DNA of 19,643 nucleotides from Pirellulaceae bacterium (GTDB lineage: Bacteria > Planctomycetota > Planctomycetia > Pirellulales > Pirellulaceae): assembly GCA_020846515.1 (NCBI GenBank), contig JADLDX010000576.1, positions 1-19,643 of the forward strand. The letters run 5' to 3'. The translations under genes and the position numbers were made by a program. Of this stretch, positions 15,398-19,643 are shown in pieces. The notes beneath the pieces are model-generated. The model saw only the letters and a program-made list of their open reading frames with translations. It was not told where the DNA came from and ran no database searches. Numbering within the stretch: the first letter of the stretch is position 1; each line of letters begins with the position of its first letter.

Positions 15398-15500
15398 CCC
15401 CCTTCGCCCTCCCCGCCCCCCCTCCACAATACGGAACGAGCCTCGCTGACTTGGTGATTGGCGAGCCCAGCCCACCCCCCGAGCCAAGGGCGCCCCCCCC
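15398..15500 (-). other. G-quadruplex-capable C-rich tracts
   Basis: On the plus strand, C runs of 5, 3, 4 and 7 lie at 15398-15402, 15407-15409, 15411-15414 and 15416-15422, with loops of 4, 1 and 1 bases. The minus strand therefore has four closely spaced G runs fitting the G-quadruplex rule. A second group (15466-15468, 15471-15473, 15475-15480, 15493-15500) has one longer loop. They lie about 200-300 bases upstream of the minus-strand gene that starts at 15199. Confidence 0.6.
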
Positions 15501-16279
15501 TGCCTGACAACCTTCCGGCCGGGGATTGGATTGACTGTCACCCTGAAAACGCGTTATTCGCCGACGACCTTCTGCTTCGGCAAAGGCTCAAAGGGCACGA
15601 GGAAAGCTCATAAAGGGAACGGGGACACAACCAAAATGCTTTGTGCTAGCAATGAACGACTGGCTGTGTCCCTCGGTGTCGGTGGCCTGTGATAGCAATA
15701 AACGATTGTGTGTGTCCCTGAATGTCTGGGTCATTGTGCTAGCAATGAACGACTGCGTGTGTCCCCGGGTGCCTGCGTTGTCGCCGACGTCACCCGGAGT
15801 CGGTGCTAGCAATAAACGGAACGGGGAAACGGTACGGGGACACAGGCAATCAGCTTTGCTAGCAATGAACGATTGGCTGTTTCTTGGTGCCGGTTAGTGA
15901 GCTCAAAGGGCACGGGGGCACACGCAATGCACTTTAAGCTAGCAATGAACAACTGGCTGTGTCCCTGGTTGTGTCCCCGGTGCCGGTTGTCTGTGCTAGC
16001 AATAAACGACTGTGTGTGTCCCTGAATGTCTTGTGCTAGCAATGGACGATTGGCTGTGTCCCTCGATGTCGGTGGCCTTGCTAGCAATGAACGACTGTGT
16101 GTGTCCCCGGGGGATGTCCCCGAGCAATGTACTGGGCACGGGGACACAGGCAATGCCCTCTATGCTAGCAATCAACGATTGACTGTGTCCCTCGATGTCC
16201 GTGGCCTGTGCTTGCAATACACGATTGAGTGTGTCCCCGGGAATTGGGATCCACGGCGTCAGTGGCCAGCGGATCAGCG

Positions 16280-16311
16280 AAGGATCAGAGGGTTCAAGGA
16301 TCAGAGGGTTC
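16280..16311. repeat. Exact 16-bp tandem duplication inside the repeat cluster
   Basis: AAGGATCAGAGGGTTC occurs twice with no gap (16280-16295 and 16296-16311), in the linker between the eleventh and twelfth right-arm copies. It shows recent slippage in the cluster. Confidence 0.8.
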
Positions 16312-16492
16312 GGGGAAATTAGCTCAAAGGGCACTGGGACACACGCAATGTACTTTGTGCTAGCAATGATCCACTGGCTGTGTCCCTTGGTGTCGGTGGC
16401 CTTGCTAGCAATGAACGACTGTGTGTATCCCAGGTACCGGCTGACTGTGCGAGCAATCGACGATTGTGTGTGTCCCCGGGGGATTCAAAGGG

Positions 16493-16703
16493 TACGGGGA
16501 CACAGACCATGTACTTTTTGCTAGCAATGAACAATTGGCTGTGTCCCCCGGTGCCGGTTGGGCTGTGCTAGCAATCAACGTTTGGCTGTGTCACTCGACG
16601 TCAGTGGCGTGTGCTAGCAATGAACGACTGTGTGAAAGGCTACGGGGATGTGAAAGGCTACGGGGACACAGACCATGTACTTTTTGCTAGCAATGAACAA
16701 TTG
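16493..16703. repeat. Exact 45-bp direct repeat spanning two palindromic units
   Basis: Positions 16493-16537 and 16659-16703 are identical. Each starts TACGGGGACACAGACCATGT and ends GCTAGCAATGAACAATTG, covering the left arm, loop and most of the right arm. This pair is the most recent duplication in the cluster, with a period of 166 bases. An 18-bp tandem, TGTGAAAGGCTACGGGGA (16631-16648 and 16649-16666), overlaps its second copy. Confidence 0.8.
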
Positions 16704-16705
16704 CG

Positions 16706-16755
16706 TGTGTCCCCAGTGCCGGTTGCCCCTTGTGTCCCCAGTGCAGGTTGCCCCT
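16706..16755. repeat. 25-bp tandem duplication at the cluster's right end
   Basis: TGTGTCCCCAGTGCCGGTTG plus CCCCT (16706-16730) is repeated at 16731-16755 with one mismatch (C to A). It duplicates the outer end of the last right arm. Confidence 0.8.
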
Positions 16756-16824
16756 GGAGAGCCATGGGCAACTCGCATAATGCTGGCGTGGAGCAAATAG
16801 TTTTATCTGTGCCTCGGCCTTGCC

Positions 16825-16851
16825 ATCTGTGCTAACTCAAATAGCACAGAT
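16825..16851. promoter_or_regulatory. Perfect 10-bp hairpin upstream of the TolC-like gene
   Basis: ATCTGTGCTA (16825-16834) and TAGCACAGAT (16842-16851) are perfect complements around the 7-base loop ACTCAAA. An extra half copy, ATCTGTGC, is at 16805-16812, and CGCCAAGC/GCTTGGCG (16852-16859 with 16875-16882) forms a second stem directly after. There is no T-tract. It may be an operator pair or a structured leader. Confidence 0.5.
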
Positions 16852-17098
16852 CGCCAAGCCGGAACACAGATTGAGCTTGGCGCAATAGAGTTCTCTCGCC
16901 AGCTGGTTCGCGTTAGGCAAGATTTGCCGACTGCGGCCTTAGTAACCGAGGTAACTGTAATCATGCAGGTAACTTCAGCAGACTACGACAACAAGGAGGA
17001 ACACACATTACTGGCTTGGCTGCGCCCACCGGATTTTTGCCAGCATTAGTGAAGTTCGTGCGCTGCCCGCAGTCTCCACGACCCAATCGGATTCCAAC

Positions 17099-19643
17099 AT
17101 GCTTCGAACCAGGCAATCCAAGCTCGCCCACGTCCGCCAATCCACCAGCCAACGTCGTCGATCTCGCCTCCGCTTCGGACGTTGCTTGTCATGGGTAGGC
17201 CTAGCTCTGACCACACTGACCATGACCAGCGGCGGATGCACCCGGCAAGCTTACCGGACGAAAACCAACGCTGAAGTTTACCATTTGATCGACCAGAAGA
17301 TTGCGGAAAGCTGCGAACAGACCGCACCCTATCGGATTGAGGTCAACCCACGCAGTCGTTTCTTCGATCCGTTTAATCCTGACCGCCCTCCGATGCCCGA
17401 GGACGATCCTGTCTCCAATCCATTCATGCGTTTGGTGGACAACAAACGCGGCTACCCGTTATGGGAGGCCAACGGCCGGACGAATACCGCCGAAAATCCA
17501 CAGTGGTGGAGCTTCCTCCCGCTGGACGAACGCGGGGTGCTGGTCCTGACACTCGATGACGCCGTACGGACAGCATTGCTCCACTCACCCGTCTATCAGC
17601 AGAACCTGGAATCATTGTTCCTGTCGGCGCTGGACGTCAGCAGCGAACGCTTCCTGCTCGATTCGCAGTTCTTTGGTGGTTACGGTGTAACAGCCACCAC
17701 CGATGGTCCCTTCCGCAATCAAGCCGCCACGCCCAATAGTAGTTCGACCGTCACTGGGGCACTCAACAGCAACGGTCGGCGTCCGATTTCGATGCAACGC
17801 CGTTTTGCGACAGGCGCCGATATGGTCGTTGGCCTGGCCAACTCGCTGACCTGGCAAGTTAGCGGCCCAAACAATCAATCCTCCACAACATTGCTTGACT
17901 TCTCTCTGATCCAACCCCTGTTGCGTCAAGCCGGTCGCGATGTGGTGCTGGAACGTTTGACATTAGCCGAACGAACGTTGCTGGCAAACGTGCGCGCGAT
18001 GGAACGCTATCGACGCGGCTTCTACATGCAGATCGCCACAGGTCGACAAGCCGAACAAGGCCCTCAGCGCCGCGGTGGTCTGTTCGGTGGCGCCGGCTTG
18101 GAAGGCTTTACCGCCTTGGGTGGTGGTTTCGGTCGAGTCGGCGGAGCGCAACAAACAGGTGGCTTCAGTGACACCGGCACTCCCGGAGCCGGTGGTTACC
18201 TGGGTCTGTTGCAACAACAATTGCAGATCGAAAACCAGGAAGAGAACATTGCCCGGCTACGTGAAAACCTATTGCGATTGGAAGACACCGATCGAGAGCT
18301 CTTGCAGACTATCCCTCTGTCTCAAGAAATCATTCCTACGCAACAGTTGCAGGTCGCTCAAGCCAGACAAGCACTGTTCACCGCGCAGAACAACTTGATC
18401 ACGCAGCAATCTCAGTATGAGCAACAACTGGATACGTTCAAACGCCTGATGGGCTTGCCGCCCTACGTGTGCGTCGAAATTCGTGACCCGTTGCTGGAGA
18501 GCTTCCAACTGATTTCGCCCGATCTGAAGTCGCGGCGCCAGGAGCTAGCCAACCTACGCGATACGATTGGCCAGACCAATACGCGCATACTGAATCTAAC
18601 CACCACCCAGCGTGATCCCCAGACCGGAGCGCTCTCGCGCTCCATCACCGCTAGCCCTGAACTAGCCGGTGAGCTGAAGAAACTGGATAGTGAAATTCAG
18701 CCGATGGTTCAACTGCGTCAACGGATCAGCAGTGCCGATATCGGTACGGTCATGGCAGACATCAATAAACTGCGAGCAGCTATTCCACAACGGCGACTTC
18801 AACTGGCACGCCTGCGCGATATTGCGGAGCGTGAGAATGGATCGGTTTGTCGGCTGTTGCCTCTACCACAATTTGACCTCAAGCTGCTGCGCGATGACGA
18901 CCTGGCACTGCTACCCGATGACCTTGTCAAGGAACTGGATAAGTTAGCCAAGAGCTTTGAAGGTTATGAACAGCGCATCGAAGATCTCCAGAAACGCATC
19001 GCCGTTAGTCAGGCGATGGCTGAAGGTAAGGCACCTGCATCCCCTAGCGACCAAGCGGCAGCACCAAATGCTGCTGGAAATGAAGCTCGCTTCAGCACGC
19101 TCAGCCGACAAGTGCTGCTGGCTGGCCAAGACTTGATCGCTGCCATGTCGGAAGATCTTCTGGCTTTGCAGCTGGTACAAGCTCGTGCTCGCACGGAGAC
19201 CGCATTGCTGGGCGAAGTGGACATTGAACCGCTTGAGGCTATCGGCATCGCCCGTCAGTACCGCCATGACTGGTTGAACAACCGAGCTGCTTTGGTCAAC
19301 AGTTGGCGTGCCATCGAAGTAGTGGCCGATGACCTGGAAAGCTCCCTGGATGTTACGCTCAGCGGCGACGTGCAGAACTACGGTGACAACCCGCTGGCTC
19401 TGCGCGGTTCCACCGGCCGACTGCGCGCCGGTCTGGCTTGGGATGCTCCCATAACACGCTTGCAAGAACGCAACCGTTACCGACAGTCGCTGATCGAATA
19501 TCAACAGGCCAAGCGTTCCTATTATCAGTATGAAGATACCGTCTGGACCAACATGCGCTCTGCGCTGCGGACCATTCGGTTGAATCAATACAACTTTGAA
19601 TTACAGCGTTATGCCGTACGCGGTGCTGCTCTGCAAATCAGTA
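17099..19643 (+). CDS. TolC-like outer-membrane efflux lipoprotein, 3' end beyond the window
   Basis: From ATG 17099 the frame is open to the right edge, 848 complete codons with no stop. The N-terminus has a very basic region (QSTSQRRRSRLRFGR), a hydrophobic stretch and a possible lipobox SGGC at C47. OEP-family features follow: LVLTLDDAVRTALLHSPVYQ (about 150-170), FSLIQPLLRQAGRDVVLERL (about 268-288), and VAQARQALFTAQNNLITQQS with the typical end LMGLP (about 420-457). A Gly-rich loop (about 321-368) and a long coiled-coil-rich insert (about 462-706) split this from the second OEP half (about 707 on, IARQYRHDWLNNRAALVNSW). TolC proteins are usually 420-500 residues, so this is an enlarged planctomycete form. 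It forms an outer-membrane channel for an efflux or secretion pump, perhaps encoded downstream. No SD sits directly before the ATG. Confidence 0.88.
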   Translation, partial: MLRTRQSKLAHVRQSTSQRRRSRLRFGRCLSWVGLALTTLTMTSGGCTRQAYRTKTNAEVYHLIDQKIAESCEQTAPYRIEVNPRSRFFDPFNPDRPPMPEDDPVSNPFMRLVDNKRGYPLWEANGRTNTAENPQWWSFLPLDERGVLVLTLDDAVRTALLHSPVYQQNLESLFLSALDVSSERFLLDSQFFGGYGVTATTDGPFRNQAATPNSSSTVTGALNSNGRRPISMQRRFATGADMVVGLANSLTWQVSGPNNQSSTTLLDFSLIQPLLRQAGRDVVLERLTLAERTLLANVRAMERYRRGFYMQIATGRQAEQGPQRRGGLFGGAGLEGFTALGGGFGRVGGAQQTGGFSDTGTPGAGGYLGLLQQQLQIENQEENIARLRENLLRLEDTDRELLQTIPLSQEIIPTQQLQVAQARQALFTAQNNLITQQSQYEQQLDTFKRLMGLPPYVCVEIRDPLLESFQLISPDLKSRRQELANLRDTIGQTNTRILNLTTTQRDPQTGALSRSITASPELAGELKKLDSEIQPMVQLRQRISSADIGTVMADINKLRAAIPQRRLQLARLRDIAERENGSVCRLLPLPQFDLKLLRDDDLALLPDDLVKELDKLAKSFEGYEQRIEDLQKRIAVSQAMAEGKAPASPSDQAAAPNAAGNEARFSTLSRQVLLAGQDLIAAMSEDLLALQLVQARARTETALLGEVDIEPLEAIGIARQYRHDWLNNRAALVNSWRAIEVVADDLESSLDVTLSGDVQNYGDNPLALRGSTGRLRAGLAWDAPITRLQERNRYRQSLIEYQQAKRSYYQYEDTVWTNMRSALRTIRLNQYNFELQRYAVRGAALQIS

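Larger units (their letters stand above)
15585..16755. repeat. Cluster of diverged palindromic repeats (18 right arms, 7 left arms)
   Basis: The right-arm unit is GCTAGCAATGAACGAYTG followed by KSTGTGTCCC, 28 bp. I count 18 copies, starting at 15645, 15691, 15738, 15805 (broken), 15858, 15938, 15995, 16035, 16080, 16164, 16210, 16359, 16404, 16449, 16520, 16566, 16613 (broken) and 16686. Seven are preceded by a left arm of the form CACGGGGACACAGGCAATG, about 20 bases away (near 15619, 15834, 15911, 16138, 16332, 16494, 16660); its GGGACACA pairs with TGTGTCCC, making a large imperfect palindrome. The other 11 copies are right arms alone, joined by recurring linkers such as TCGATGTCGGTGGCC. 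The copies have diverged from each other, which is unlike a CRISPR array. Confidence 0.9.
15200..17098. other. Long non-coding region with C-rich tracts and palindromic repeats
   Basis: A 1.9-kb gap between the coiled-coil membrane protein (minus) and the TolC-like gene (plus). From left to right it holds a C-rich segment (15398-15500), the palindromic repeat cluster (15585-16755), a perfect hairpin (16825-16851), a second inverted repeat, CGCCAAGC/GCTTGGCG (16852-16859 with 16875-16882), and a strong SD-like AAGGAGG at 16993-16999 without a normal start codon behind it. Open frames in the repeat zone simply translate the repeats (for example SQSFIAST) and are not genes. Confidence 0.7.

Noticed and set aside
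15645..16713. CRISPR array, because 28-bp repeats recur every 45-90 bases
   Set aside because: Repeats differ from each other at several positions, spacers recur and contain palindrome arms, spacing is irregular, and no cas genes are present.
15643..16835. Short proteins of 60-115 residues in the repeat cluster on both strands
   Set aside because: Their sequences are translations of the repeat unit (SQSFIAST, ASNERLCVS) in several frames, with no credible starts.

Overview
The window looks like a chromosomal segment of a planctomycete, most likely of the Pirellulaceae (Rhodopirellula-like) type. This is inferred from protein style: a tiny lipoprotein with a QTLPSPYYL-type motif, a large TolC-like lipoprotein, many starts without a Shine-Dalgarno (SD) sequence, long gene-poor gaps filled with short palindromic repeats, and sigma-54 control. 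No rRNA, tRNA, integrase or transposase gene was seen.

Layout. Positions 1-159 (minus) hold the start of a membrane protein that runs off the window. Positions 262-966 (minus) encode an exported YceI-family protein. The gap 967-1637 carries REP-like repeats. Positions 1638-4457 (plus) encode an NtrB/AtoS-like PAS histidine kinase and an NtrC-type sigma-54 activator. These converge, across a 479-base gap containing two inverted-repeat structures, on a minus-strand block. In order of transcription that block holds an HTH-plus-receiver response regulator (11483-10893), a minimal soluble histidine kinase (10783-9986), a CzcB-type adaptor (9798-8161) and a CzcA-type RND pump (8113-4937). A good candidate sigma-54 promoter, which is also a palindrome, sits 41 bases in front of czcB. 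Next come a small lipoprotein (minus), a fliG gene split by an in-frame TAA with a GTG three bases later (plus), and a 474-residue two-helix membrane protein with a coiled-coil tail (minus).

Positions 15200-17098 have no convincing gene. They contain C-rich tracts able to form G-quadruplexes on the minus strand, then about 1.15 kb of a diverged palindromic repeat family: I count 18 right-arm copies, seven of them with a matching left arm. After that come a perfect 10-bp hairpin and the start of a TolC-like outer-membrane lipoprotein that continues past the right edge (848 codons visible).

How the parts may work together (inference): CzcA, CzcB and an outer-membrane factor would form a tripartite heavy-metal efflux system. 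Sequence around the CzcA substrate path resembles the Co/Zn/Cd branch rather than the Cu/Ag branch. Two sets of two-component proteins flank the pump genes, and the sigma-54 activator is a plausible partner of the sigma-54-like promoter before czcB. The TolC-like protein may serve a different pump, since it lies about 7 kb away on the other strand.
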